64,000 nucleotides of DNA from Woeseiaceae bacterium (GTDB lineage: Bacteria > Pseudomonadota > Gammaproteobacteria > Steroidobacterales > Woeseiaceae). A program made the translations under genes and the position numbers. The notes under the pieces were generated by a model. It saw only the letters and a list, made by a program, of their open reading frames with translations, made no database searches and was not told the origin of the DNA. The stretch is from assembly GCA_030065915.1 (NCBI GenBank), contig JASJCQ010000019.1:1-64000 (forward strand). Direction: 5' to 3'. This document shows positions 33,071-42,413 of the stretch, piece after piece. The stretch's first letter is position 1. Each line of letters begins with the position of its first letter.

Positions 33071-35530
33071 TCAGGCCGCACTATCGGATGCGTCCGCAGA
33101 CTCGTCATCATTCGACGCCATGCCCAGCTGCCTGGCGATAATGTCCCGCAATGCAGGCATTGTGAAGGGCTTTGACAGGTAATCGTTCATGCCGGCCTCG
33201 AGGCAGCGCTCACGGTCTCCTGTCAACGCGTTGGCCGTTAGTGCCACGATTGACTGTGCCGACTTGCCTGCGTCTCGCTCGTGTTCCCGCACGGCCCTGG
33301 TTGCCGAGAATCCGTCCATCTCCGGCATCTGGCAGTCCATCAGGACGATATCGAAGCTTTGGTCCTGCTCTATGAGCAGCTCGACCGCTTCTTTGCCGTT
33401 CATTGCACTCGTGGTCTCGCAACCGAGCATCTTCAGCATGGCCTTGGCGACTTCCTGGTTGACGAGGTTGTCTTCAACCAGGAGCACGTTGGCGTCAAGC
33501 AGCTCTGCTGCGTCTTCCGCCTCAGGTTCCGGTTGCGATATCGTGGCCGTATAACTGGTGTCAACGTCATTGACGAGGCCGGCGATGCAGGCCTTCAGCA
33601 GACGTTGGCGAATGGGTTTGGTCAGCGTCGATGTGATCTGCAGATTTTCACGTTCGGCCTGGGTGAGTTGCCGTGACAGCGAGCTCAGCAGCACTATCCT
33701 GGCGTCGGAGCAGGCATCCGATTCCTTCAGTGCTGCCGCAGTATCCAGACCGTCCATCTCGGGCATGTGCAGATCCAGCAATACGACATCCGGGCGGAGG
33801 CCACCCCTGATCTTCTGCAGCGCTTGTTTTCCGGACTCCGCCAGAGTGACATCGATACCCCAGCTCGAAAGCTGCGAATGTAGGATTTCCCGGTTTGTTT
33901 CGTTGTCGTCGACAACCAGTGTCGTAACGCCCTTCAGCGATTCGTCAGCTGATTGCTCTGACTTGACCTGACGTTCGAGCGCAATCTCGAACCAGAATGA
34001 CGTACCTCGTCCCTGGGAGCTCTCCACGTTGATGGTTCCGCCCATCAGGTCGACGAGCTGCCTGGAGATCGCGAGCCCGAGTCCGGTACCGCCGAAGCGG
34101 CGCGTGACCGATCCGTCCTCCTGTGAGAAGGAGTCGAACACACGCGCGATATTCTCCGGGTCGATGCCGATGCCGGTGTCCCTGACTTCGATAGCGACGA
34201 GGTCGTCATCTCGGTCAACGCTCTCCGCCGGCCTGGTAACGCGAAGAACAACCTCTCCTGACTCGGTGAACTTGACGGCATTGCCCAGCAGATTCAGCAG
34301 CACCTGCCGAATCCTCAGGCCGTCTCCGATGCGGTTGGCCTCCAACGTCGGCTCGATGTCGCAAAGCAGTTCGAGTCCCTTTCGGCTCGCCTGTTCCGCC
34401 AGCAATTCTGTCACTTCCTCGACGGTGTCACGGAAATCAAACGGCGCACAGTCCAGCTCGAGCCTGCCGGCCTCGATCTTGGAGAAGTCGAGGATGTCGT
34501 TAATGATGCTGAGCAGGGATTCGGCGGAGTGGTTGATATTCTCCGCGTAACGTCGCTGGCGCTGGTCGATGTCACCGGAAGCCAGCATCAGTTCGGTCAT
34601 TCCGAGCACGCCGTTCATCGGCGTACGGATCTCGTGACTCATGCGAGCGAGGAACTCACTCTTGGCATTGCTGGCTGCCTCGGCTTTATCGCGCGCATCC
34701 CGCAGCTCCTCTATGAAGTCCTCAAGGCGATTGTTCGCCTCGGCAAGGCTCCGCGTACGTTCGTCGACCTCGGCCTGCAGGTGCTCGCGATGCGCCTCAA
34801 GGCGTCGATCGCGAACTTCCAGCTTCTTCAGCATGTCATTGATGGCGGTCGCCAGGGACGCAATCTCGTCCTGTCCGTCGACCGACGCTCGAAGAGAGAA
34901 GTCCTCGTCTGCCGAAACGGACTGCGCGAGGCCGGACAATTTCTGAATAGGTCCAACGATAGCGGGCGTCAGCAGAGATGACAGAACGAACGAGATCACC
35001 GTACCGATGACCAATGCCAGGGCAGTCAGTGCCATCGACGTGTAGATGCTGTTGAAGACCGGCAACATGTTCGAGCGCACGTAGATCGTGCCAATCGTCT
35101 CGCCTTCGAAGCGGATGGGCTGGATGATTTCCAGCGTGCGAATACCGCTCGTACGGTATTCGCTCTCATTGCTGTCGTGATGCTCGGCAATCCACGCCTG
35201 CGGTAAATGCTCGACATCAGACAGTGCCAGTGTTCCCAACTCGTCACCTGCTGCGGAGAACAGTGCGGCGGCTTCTACACTAGACTGAGCCTGCAGCGAC
35301 GAGAGCACAAGATTAGCCTGTTCGACGTCGTCGAAAGTCAGTGCGCCGAGGCTGTTCTTGCCGATGACATCCGCCAGGACCGAGAGCTGCGCCCGCAACG
35401 AGTCGCGTGCCTGGAAGCCCTGGCCCAGCAGAAGAAACAGCGATGAGGCCAGCAACGCGACGGCGGCCGCGGACATGATGATGACCTGGACTTTTCTCGT
35501 CAGGGGCAGGTTGCTGAGATAGCCGATCAT
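33071..35530 (-). CDS. Hybrid sensor histidine kinase with CHASE8-like sensor and two receivers
   Basis: A membrane-bound hybrid kinase of 819 residues. Order: TM1 (about 15-37), a CHASE8-like periplasmic domain (about 40-155), TM2 (about 165-190), HAMP (about 190-240), coiled coil, HisKA with H299 in MSHEIRTPMNG, HATPase (NLLGNAVKFT, DTGIGI, GTGLGLAIS), receiver 1 (VVDDN, phospho-Asp in LLDLHMPEMDG) and receiver 2 (VEDN, phospho-Asp in LMDCQMPEMDG). No HPt domain is present, so a separate phosphotransfer protein is needed. BarA/TorS-like architecture. Its ATG overlaps the YfiR stop by four bases, making it the last gene of a three-gene operon. Confidence 0.95.
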   Translation of the reverse strand: MIGYLSNLPLTRKVQVIIMSAAAVALLASSLFLLLGQGFQARDSLRAQLSVLADVIGKNSLGALTFDDVEQANLVLSSLQAQSSVEAAALFSAAGDELGTLALSDVEHLPQAWIAEHHDSNESEYRTSGIRTLEIIQPIRFEGETIGTIYVRSNMLPVFNSIYTSMALTALALVIGTVISFVLSSLLTPAIVGPIQKLSGLAQSVSADEDFSLRASVDGQDEIASLATAINDMLKKLEVRDRRLEAHREHLQAEVDERTRSLAEANNRLEDFIEELRDARDKAEAASNAKSEFLARMSHEIRTPMNGVLGMTELMLASGDIDQRQRRYAENINHSAESLLSIINDILDFSKIEAGRLELDCAPFDFRDTVEEVTELLAEQASRKGLELLCDIEPTLEANRIGDGLRIRQVLLNLLGNAVKFTESGEVVLRVTRPAESVDRDDDLVAIEVRDTGIGIDPENIARVFDSFSQEDGSVTRRFGGTGLGLAISRQLVDLMGGTINVESSQGRGTSFWFEIALERQVKSEQSADESLKGVTTLVVDDNETNREILHSQLSSWGIDVTLAESGKQALQKIRGGLRPDVVLLDLHMPEMDGLDTAAALKESDACSDARIVLLSSLSRQLTQAERENLQITSTLTKPIRQRLLKACIAGLVNDVDTSYTATISQPEPEAEDAAELLDANVLLVEDNLVNQEVAKAMLKMLGCETTSAMNGKEAVELLIEQDQSFDIVLMDCQMPEMDGFSATRAVREHERDAGKSAQSIVALTANALTGDRERCLEAGMNDYLSKPFTMPALRDIIARQLGMASNDDESADASDSAA

Positions 35531-36090
35531 CGCCGGGCCTTTCTGTTGTCATTAACGAGGTCCGCAAGCTCAAGCAGTTGAGAGCTGATGACGAGACCCG
35601 ACGACTCGTAAGCCGCCACGTTGATCTTCATCGAGATCTTGTTGCTGCGTTTGGACAAGCCGATCATTCCGCCGCTATTGACAAACTCCGGTGTGTCGCT
35701 GACCGTCAGTACGGGAGTTCCTTTCGATGCATCCAGCACGCTGACGAAGCGCTCCTTCTTCACGCCGACCATGTAGAGCACGTCACAGCGGGACTCAAAC
35801 TCTCTGGCGATGTCGCGAAGCAGATTGACCTGAATATCGCGATCACGGATCTTTCGCCCGGTCAGGCGGTCGGTCGCTCGTTTGTGCAGCTTCTTCTCAG
35901 CGACGCAGAGCCTGAAAGGTCGATCCGCATCGGCTTCGGATTCGGGCCACGTCACGAAACGGGCGATCTTATAGACGAGTGCGAGCTTAACGTCCTCGTC
36001 GGACACTGGATTCGCAAAGGTGGGCAGCGTGATGCTGCTGGCAAGCAGTACCACCTGCAGCGATCGGCGAATGCGTCGTCGGAAGCTCAT
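35527..36090 (-). CDS. YfiR family periplasmic protein (DUF4154)
   Basis: A 187-residue secreted protein with a basic N-terminus and hydrophobic signal (to about residue 26). The mature domain opens VKLALVYKIARFVTWPES, the hallmark of YfiR/DUF4154, and continues with LCVAE, RCDVLYM and GGMIGLSKRSNKISMKINV. In Pseudomonas, YfiR restrains the diguanylate cyclase YfiN from the periplasm; here the partner in the operon is a CHASE8-containing hybrid kinase, whose sensor resembles that of YfiN. YfiR may therefore gate this kinase. It lies 23 bases after the TonB receptor and overlaps the kinase start. Confidence 0.93.
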   Translation of the reverse strand: MSFRRRIRRSLQVVLLASSITLPTFANPVSDEDVKLALVYKIARFVTWPESEADADRPFRLCVAEKKLHKRATDRLTGRKIRDRDIQVNLLRDIAREFESRCDVLYMVGVKKERFVSVLDASKGTPVLTVSDTPEFVNSGGMIGLSKRSNKISMKINVAAYESSGLVISSQLLELADLVNDNRKARR

Positions 36091-36113
36091 CGAAACAACA
36101 GGGTTCGGCTCTA

Positions 36114-38180
36114 TCAGAAGGAGTAGCGCAGATTCAGGAATGCTGTTCGTTCGATCGCTGTCGGTACAACGTCACCGGGCTCGGAGTAGTACTCATAGGT
36201 TGCATCGTCGAGGAGGTTGCGGACACCCATCGACAGGACCCAGCTGTCCTCGATGCGCCAGCGAACGTGCGCGTTGGCCTGCCAATACTCGTCAATGTTC
36301 CGAAACTCTACGTCGTCGACGTAGCGTATGAGTGCCGCGACATCGATGCTGTCGGCGGGCGACCATTCGGAACGCAGGCTGAACTGCCACTCGGGATACG
36401 TGCCGTCTATCGACAGGGTGTTGAGTTCCTGCGTTGCATCCTCGGTGGCGTAGCTCAGCGCGGTACGCAGACGGAAGTCTTTCATGACGACCCAATCGAG
36501 CGAAGCCTCGATGCCTGAGACGGTACTCTCGTTGATGTTGGAAAACTGATACAGGGCAAGCAGACTGTTGGAATCCAGTACGCAAAGCGGATTCACACTA
36601 AAGGACACGCCGGACGGCTGGCACAGCACGTCACCGGGCGAAAAGGAGCGTATGTCGCCATACTCCATTCGGAACAGCGCGACGTCATAGCTGACGTTCT
36701 TGCTGATCTGTCCGCGCGCGCCCAGTTCGTAAGCCTGGTTGGACTCTGACTTGAAGTCGGGGTTGCCTACGCTCGCAACGCGCGCCGGCACCGGCGTCGG
36801 ATTGACCGGGTCACCGGGTGGAATCGCCGGCACGATGTCGTTGGCAACGGCCGACAGGTCGGCGATCGAAGGGGTTCGGACGGCGCGGGTCACAGACGCC
36901 CATAACGCATGGTCAGCGACCGGCTTCCACAGCATACGAACGGTCGGCATGACCTCGATTTCGTCCGGTGACAACTCGTTGTCCTCCAGCTTCAAGCCGA
37001 CGGTCAGGCTGAGTTCGTCTTCGATCAGCGTGATCTCGTCCTGGATGAACGCACTGATGACGGTGTCTTCATTGATTTCGTCCAGGAACTGGATGACGCC
37101 GGACCCGGCGAGGTCGTACTCGTTGAAGCGCAGCCATCCGCCGAAGACGATTTCGTGACGCCCCAACGTTCTATGATGCTGGACGTCGAGGCTGTAGGTC
37201 GTTCGCTCCTCGTTGTACAGAGATGAGGTGCGGTCTGTGTAGTCGATATATGCCTGTCCGTTGGTATGCGCATTCTCGCTATGGCTGACGTTCCAATGTC
37301 CCATTATGAAGCCGCCGCTGACGTCGGCGACGTCCGAGGAAACCGCAAGATATGTCGGGGGCGTCGGTGCGAATACCTGTTGGGTTGAGCCCATTTCTCC
37401 CGAGTAGCCCTCGACGGTGAACTTGAACTCCTTATTGTCGACCAGCCAGTCAGCCCTGAAGCTTGCTCGCAACAACTCCCAATCGTCATCGGCTTCGGTA
37501 CCGTCGAGGAGCTGGTTTCCTTCTGCGGATTGGTATTTGACGAAAGTCCTGTAGGTGGCCTCGTCACTGATTTGACTTTCGTAACGCGCGGCGAAGAAGC
37601 TGCCACCTTCGGGATCGAGACCGCCGACAACTGCGCCGCCGTTGGCGTCGCTGGAAGAGCGGGTGATGATGTTAACGACGCCGTTGACCGCGTTTGTGCC
37701 CCACGCGACCGCGCCCGGTCCGCGGATTATCTCTATTCGCTCGATCTCCTCGATCAGCGTGCTCTGTACGTCCCAGAATACGCCTGAGAATGAGGGCGTG
37801 TAGAGCAGGCGACCGTCCATGAGTACTAGCAGCTTGTTGGCGTAGCGTCCCGAGAGGCCGCGACTACCGATCGCCCATTTGTTGGCATCGATCTGTGCGA
37901 CGTTCAGTCCCGGTGCGAGACGCAAGGCATCGGGAATACTCCGAATACCGTGTCTCGCAATGTCGTCTCTCGTGATCACAAAGACCGCGGACGTCGCGTC
38001 CGCGAGCCGTTCAGCCTTGCGTGATACGGAGGTAATCTCAAGATTGACGAGCTCTTCGATACTGAGGTCAAACAGGTCATTTGCAGAATCGGCGATAGCA
38101 GAGCCGGAGATGCATAGGACGAGGCTGCTGCCCGCGAAGAGGGCGCTCTTGAGGGCATTCAGGCGTGTCGTGTGTTTCAT
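36114..38180 (-). CDS. TonB-dependent receptor, first gene of a receptor-YfiR-kinase operon
   Basis: A 688-residue outer-membrane receptor. A signal peptide (LKSALFAGSSLVLCISGSAIA) is followed by LFDLSIEELVNLEITSVSRKAERL, the N-terminal pattern of the smaller BtuB/CirA-like receptors, a plug domain (AVFVITRDDIARHGIRS, GLSGRYANKLLVLMDGR, IERIEIIRGPGAVAWG, NAVNGVVNIIT) and a barrel ending LNLRYSF. Receptors of this subgroup often sit next to YfiR and kinase or GGDEF genes and may act in signalling as well as uptake. The frame is open to 38303, but the signal peptide fixes the start at ATG 38180. Confidence 0.94.
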   Translation of the reverse strand: MKHTTRLNALKSALFAGSSLVLCISGSAIADSANDLFDLSIEELVNLEITSVSRKAERLADATSAVFVITRDDIARHGIRSIPDALRLAPGLNVAQIDANKWAIGSRGLSGRYANKLLVLMDGRLLYTPSFSGVFWDVQSTLIEEIERIEIIRGPGAVAWGTNAVNGVVNIITRSSSDANGGAVVGGLDPEGGSFFAARYESQISDEATYRTFVKYQSAEGNQLLDGTEADDDWELLRASFRADWLVDNKEFKFTVEGYSGEMGSTQQVFAPTPPTYLAVSSDVADVSGGFIMGHWNVSHSENAHTNGQAYIDYTDRTSSLYNEERTTYSLDVQHHRTLGRHEIVFGGWLRFNEYDLAGSGVIQFLDEINEDTVISAFIQDEITLIEDELSLTVGLKLEDNELSPDEIEVMPTVRMLWKPVADHALWASVTRAVRTPSIADLSAVANDIVPAIPPGDPVNPTPVPARVASVGNPDFKSESNQAYELGARGQISKNVSYDVALFRMEYGDIRSFSPGDVLCQPSGVSFSVNPLCVLDSNSLLALYQFSNINESTVSGIEASLDWVVMKDFRLRTALSYATEDATQELNTLSIDGTYPEWQFSLRSEWSPADSIDVAALIRYVDDVEFRNIDEYWQANAHVRWRIEDSWVLSMGVRNLLDDATYEYYSEPGDVVPTAIERTAFLNLRYSF

Positions 38181-38617
38181 GATTGTTCCGCTGTCGAGGA
38201 TTTCTAACCAGGTCTGATTGGTTATCGACCTTTCGGGCCACATCTTTACCGGCTGAATAGTCAAAAGACATTCGGGAAACGGAACAAAATCAGGGACTTC
38301 CATCGGTCCCCGGTAGCGGTCGGTCGAGAGGGTTGTGACGCATCTTCGATCGACGCCGATTGGCTATCGATGGCGATGGGTCTGGCCAATGACGTGACCG
38401 GTTGACGCAATATTCAAAAAAAATAATAAAAACATTAAATTAAAGATATTGTATAAAGTAGATTCGAGGTATGTTCGCGCAAGATTTAGAACGGGATGAG
38501 ATCACGGTAGCCCTGTCCTGAAGAAAGCGTCGGCCAAAGACGGCAAGTGATATGCACGGAGCGCCAGTCTAGAATGCCGTTGAGACTCATTCCCATAGCA
38601 ACATCTGGAGGTAAGCG
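38181..38617. promoter_or_regulatory. 437-base divergent intergenic region with an AT-rich core
   Basis: No convincing gene is seen here. Bases about 38408-38462 are a strongly AT-rich tract with A-runs and TATAAA-like elements, standing out against GC-rich flanks, and probably contain promoters for the leftward receptor operon and the rightward small-protein genes. A strong GGAGG Shine-Dalgarno at the right edge belongs to the gene at 38618. No terminator or RNA structure was evident. Confidence 0.45.
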
Positions 38618-38905
38618 ATGGTGTCACCTGAACAAGCGGATAAAGCCTCTGACAGTTTGCTTGAACCGTCGAAAAAAGAGCTGGCCAAGAGGCAGGCGAA
38701 GCTGGCGGCAAGAAAAGCAGCGTTAGTCAGCCAGCGTATGTCACCGCTGTTTCCAGCGGCTGTCGGCGCAGCCGTCGCACTGCTCGCGCAGGACGCTGAT
38801 CGTTTTTCCAGCGACATGATCCCGTTTCTGATCGGCGCTATCGCCGGCTGGGTGTTCGGTTTGGTCTTGCGTCGAGGTCAGGGCGCCAACCCTGCTCAGG
38901 CGTAG
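38618..38905 (+). CDS. Small membrane protein of unknown function
   Basis: A 95-residue protein with a GGAGG Shine-Dalgarno seven bases before the ATG. The N-terminal 40 residues are a charged Lys/Arg/Ala helix (KKELAKRQAKLAARKAA). Two hydrophobic segments follow (about 47-60 and 68-84), ending in a short basic tail. No family was recognised. It is followed 51 bases later by the glycine-zipper protein, with which it may be co-expressed. Confidence 0.7.
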   Translation: MVSPEQADKASDSLLEPSKKELAKRQAKLAARKAALVSQRMSPLFPAAVGAAVALLAQDADRFSSDMIPFLIGAIAGWVFGLVLRRGQGANPAQA

Positions 38906-38956
38906 CTCACGGCTCTTCGCAAGCTTAAACCGAGCAGACCAACAGGAGTACACAAC

Positions 38957-39148
38957 ATGACTGGCAATATTGGCGCAGGAATCGCGATAGGGGTGGGTCT
39001 CGGTGTCGCCATCGGCACGGCCATCGACAATGTTGCTGCCGGGATCGCTATTGGTGTTGCGCTTGGCGCAGGGTTCGGGGTCGCGATGCAGGGCGGCAAC
39101 AGCGATGCTGATTCCGACGTTCCGTTCGACAAGAATGACGACAGCTAA
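38957..39148 (+). CDS. Small glycine-zipper membrane protein
   Basis: A 63-residue protein. Its first 47 residues are two glycine-zipper helices (repeated GIAIGVGLGVAIG-like patterns), followed by an acidic, Asp-rich tail. An AGGAG Shine-Dalgarno precedes the ATG by about 9 bases. Glycine-zipper proteins pack tightly in membranes and can oligomerise; the function here is unknown. Confidence 0.72.
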   Translation: MTGNIGAGIAIGVGLGVAIGTAIDNVAAGIAIGVALGAGFGVAMQGGNSDADSDVPFDKNDDS

Positions 39149-39251
39149 GTCCAGGTGACCGGCGATGAGTGGCTCCTGACACAGGTGGCCGTTCTTTTCA
39201 CTACGGCGTCTCGGTCGGACAAGCTATACAATAACGCGAACAAAGCGGCAT

Positions 39252-39269
39252 ACCGTTGGTCCAAACGGT
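39252..39269. promoter_or_regulatory. Near-perfect inverted repeat upstream of the RND pump, possible operator
   Basis: ACCGTTGG, one T, CCAAACGGT: an almost perfect palindrome (one inserted base) about 50 bases before the permease ATG. It begins about 20 bases downstream of a TATACAAT element (39225-39232), the typical position of a TetR-like repressor operator. No regulator gene is nearby. Confidence 0.4.
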
Positions 39270-39320
39270 GTGTTGATGTAACCGAACAGCGATAATAAAC
39301 GGTTTCGATTAGGGGAGATC

Positions 39321-42300
39321 ATGCGGCTGACTCGTTCCAGCTTGGCTAATCCCGCTGCGGTGGCAATCGTAGCGGCGGTCGTCGTGTTGCTCGGCACAAT
39401 CTCGGTGCTGCGCATTCCCGCGCAGTTGCTGCCGCAGATCGAGAAGCCCGTTGTTTCTATTGGCGCTGCGTGGCCCGGGGCGTCACCGCGAGAGATCGAA
39501 TCCGAGATCACGGTCCAGATCGAAGAGGTGCTTCAGGGCACCCCGAACATGACCGAGATGGCGGCCTGGAGTATGCCCAATTTTGTCTGGTTCCAGCTCG
39601 AGTTTGCGCTCGAGACCGACATGACCCGGACGCTGATCGAGATCATCAGTCGCCTCAATCAGCTACGACCTTTGCCCGCCAATGCGCAGCGACCGAGTGT
39701 CAGTCTCGGTGAGTGGGGTGATGCGAACGATCAGCTGATCGAGTACTTCGTCGAACAACTGGAAGGCGACGAGAGTGACCTGATTCAGAACAAGCGCTAC
39801 CTCCGCGAGGTGATCCGTCCGCAGGTGGCGAGTCTTTACGGCGTGTCGCAAGTCAGCATGTTCGATACCAGCGGCAACACCAGGGACCAGTTGCAGATCG
39901 TCATCGACCCGTACAAGGCCGCAGAGCTTGGCATAGACATCGCGCGCGCGGCTGACCGGATCGGTCGCTCCGCAAACGTATCGTCAGGTGTCGTTGACGT
40001 GGGACGACGCAGCTACACGCTGCGCGTCGAGGGTCGTTGGGACGTCGACGAACTGGCCGGCCTGATACTCGAATGGCGAGGCGGCCTGCCGATCAAGCTC
40101 GGTGATGTGGCAACCATTGAATACGGGCCGCCGCAGCGCGAAGGCTTCATCTACCACAACGGCAAATCAGCGGCGCGCTTCTCGATAACCAAGACCAATG
40201 AAGCAAACGTTCTCGAGTCGCTGGATGGCGTCAAGCAGTTGATGGAGGAGTTCAACGAGAACGAATTCAAAGAACGTGATCTCTACGCCGCCTACAGTTT
40301 CGACCCGTCGGTCTATATCAAGCGCTCTATCAATCTGCTGACAGGCAATCTCGCGGCGGGCGTCCTGCTGGCGATCGGTGTCTTGTGGCTCTTTCTTCGC
40401 CAGTGGCGGGCGACGTTGATCATCGCACTGGCGATCCCGATATCGCTGCTGACGACGTTCGTCGTGCTGTCCCTGGCGGGTCGGTCGTTGAATGTCATTT
40501 CGCTCGCGGGTCTCGCGTTTGCGACGGGCATGGTGCTGGATGCGGCGATCGTCGTGCTCGAGAACATCGTCAGGCTGCGTGAGCGTGGCGAATCGGCGGC
40601 TGAGGCCAGCAATACCGGTACGAACCAGGTGTGGGGCGCACTGCTTGCATCGACAGCGACGACAGTCGCCATTTTCATCCCGATCATGTTTTTGCAGGAC
40701 GTGGAAGGGCAGATGTTCGCGGACCTGGCGTTGACTATTGCTATCGGTGTCAGCGTCTCTTTGCTGGTTGCTATTACGATTCTGCCGACGGCGGCACGCT
40801 ACTGGATGCGCCGCCTTCCCCCCGAGCACGGACAGCAGGAGACCTGGGATCGACTGGCCGATCGCATTGTGGGTCTGACGAGCACGCGTCCTCGCCAGGT
40901 CGGCTGGATCGTCGGGCTCATGGCGGGTTCGGTGGTGTTTACGCTGCTGTTGTGGCCGGAGAGCAACTACCTGCCGCCGGTCAAGAGGGACACGGTCGAC
41001 AGCTTCCTGTTCTTCCCGCCCGGCACCAACATCGATACCACCGACCGGGAGATCGCGCAGCTGCTCATCGACCGGCTCGAACCGCATCTCGATGGGCGGG
41101 AGACGCCTCAAATTCGCGACTATTTCCTCTGGTCGTTCCCGGGTGGGGGCGGCGGCTGGCTGGCGATCAATCCCGTCGAGGGCGCCGACCTCGACGAGTT
41201 CCAGGCGCTCGTGCAGAGCGAGATTCTTGCCGGCATCCCGGATACTTTCGCATTTACTTTCCGTCGTAGCCTGTTCGGCGGGTTCGAGAGCTCCAACAGC
41301 GTCGAGATGCGCCTCGCGGCAACGGATACCGAGAGCCTGAAACCGGTCGTCGCTACGGCCATGAACCTGATTCCGCAGCAGATGCCCGGTGCCTCCGCAC
41401 AGCCGAACCCGGACCCGTTCGCGGAGGCGAATGAACTACGATTTTCTCCGAACGACACCCGCTTGGCCGAGGTCGGCTGGAACCGAACCGACCTGACCCG
41501 AATCATCCTGCAACTTGGCCAGGGCGTGTGGCTCGGCGAGTATTTCACCGGGCGCGAGCGTGTCGACATTTACTTAAAGACCGAGCGATTCGAGACGCCG
41601 GAGCAGATGGCCGCGCTGCCTGTGGAGACGCCTGCAGGCGGGGTCGTGCCGCTCGGTGAGCTCGCCTCGATATCTGTCACGCCATCGCCAAGCCAGATAA
41701 CGCGCATCAATCGCGCGCGTGTCTACAGCGTCGTCGTCAACCCGCCTGAGGGGATGTCGCTCGAGGCGCTCATCGAGGAATTGCAGACGAATATCGAACC
41801 TCAGCTTCAGGCGATGATGCCGTCGGACGGGACCATCCAGTATGCGGGCAGTGTCGAGGACCTCGAACGAGCGGTTGGAACTCTCGGCACCAACTTCCTG
41901 ATGGCGATCGGACTCCTCGTTCTGATCATGGCGGGACTGTTTCGTTCACTGAAGGACGCGCTGCTTGTCGTCATCTCGATTCCGCTCGCTGCGGTAGGCG
42001 GCGTGTTCGCGTTGAACATCGTCAACGCGATCGAGTTTCAGCCGCTCGATCTGCTCGGCATGATCGGCTTCATCATCCTGCTCGGCCTGGTCGTTAATAA
42101 CGCAATCCTGCTCGTGGCTCAGACGCGGTCGGCGGAAGCCGATGGCTTCAGCCGCAGCGAGGCGGTCCAGCAGGCGTTGCGCTACCGTCTGCGACCAATC
42201 TTCATGAGCACGTTAACCAGCCTGTTTGGCATGTTACCGTTGCTGGTCGTTCCGGGCGCCGGCAGCGAGATCTATCGAGGCATGGCCGCCGCGATCGTCG

Positions 42301-42413
42301 GTGGCATGGCGGTTTCGACGCTGTTTACGTTGTTGTTGTTGCCCAGCCTGTTGCAACTGACGCCGCAGATGCGCGAAGCTCGTCTCGAGGCAGCAGGGGA
42401 GGCGGCGCAGTGA
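39321..42413 (+). CDS. RND-family efflux transporter, permease subunit
   Basis: A 1030-residue inner-membrane proton-driven exporter of the resistance-nodulation-division superfamily. It shows the usual duplicated plan: one N-terminal helix, a large periplasmic loop, six helices, and a repeat. TM4 carries the proton-relay aspartate in LAFATGMVLDAAIVVLENIVR, and the second half has FIILLGLVVNNAILLVAQTR, where the matching position is Asn-Asn. The periplasmic loops are rather divergent from AcrB, so the substrate is open. It overlaps the adaptor gene by four bases, and the order permease-then-adaptor is reversed from the common arrangement. Confidence 0.93.
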   Translation: MRLTRSSLANPAAVAIVAAVVVLLGTISVLRIPAQLLPQIEKPVVSIGAAWPGASPREIESEITVQIEEVLQGTPNMTEMAAWSMPNFVWFQLEFALETDMTRTLIEIISRLNQLRPLPANAQRPSVSLGEWGDANDQLIEYFVEQLEGDESDLIQNKRYLREVIRPQVASLYGVSQVSMFDTSGNTRDQLQIVIDPYKAAELGIDIARAADRIGRSANVSSGVVDVGRRSYTLRVEGRWDVDELAGLILEWRGGLPIKLGDVATIEYGPPQREGFIYHNGKSAARFSITKTNEANVLESLDGVKQLMEEFNENEFKERDLYAAYSFDPSVYIKRSINLLTGNLAAGVLLAIGVLWLFLRQWRATLIIALAIPISLLTTFVVLSLAGRSLNVISLAGLAFATGMVLDAAIVVLENIVRLRERGESAAEASNTGTNQVWGALLASTATTVAIFIPIMFLQDVEGQMFADLALTIAIGVSVSLLVAITILPTAARYWMRRLPPEHGQQETWDRLADRIVGLTSTRPRQVGWIVGLMAGSVVFTLLLWPESNYLPPVKRDTVDSFLFFPPGTNIDTTDREIAQLLIDRLEPHLDGRETPQIRDYFLWSFPGGGGGWLAINPVEGADLDEFQALVQSEILAGIPDTFAFTFRRSLFGGFESSNSVEMRLAATDTESLKPVVATAMNLIPQQMPGASAQPNPDPFAEANELRFSPNDTRLAEVGWNRTDLTRIILQLGQGVWLGEYFTGRERVDIYLKTERFETPEQMAALPVETPAGGVVPLGELASISVTPSPSQITRINRARVYSVVVNPPEGMSLEALIEELQTNIEPQLQAMMPSDGTIQYAGSVEDLERAVGTLGTNFLMAIGLLVLIMAGLFRSLKDALLVVISIPLAAVGGVFALNIVNAIEFQPLDLLGMIGFIILLGLVVNNAILLVAQTRSAEADGFSRSEAVQQALRYRLRPIFMSTLTSLFGMLPLLVVPGAGSEIYRGMAAAIVGGMAVSTLFTLLLLPSLLQLTPQMREARLEAAGEAAQ

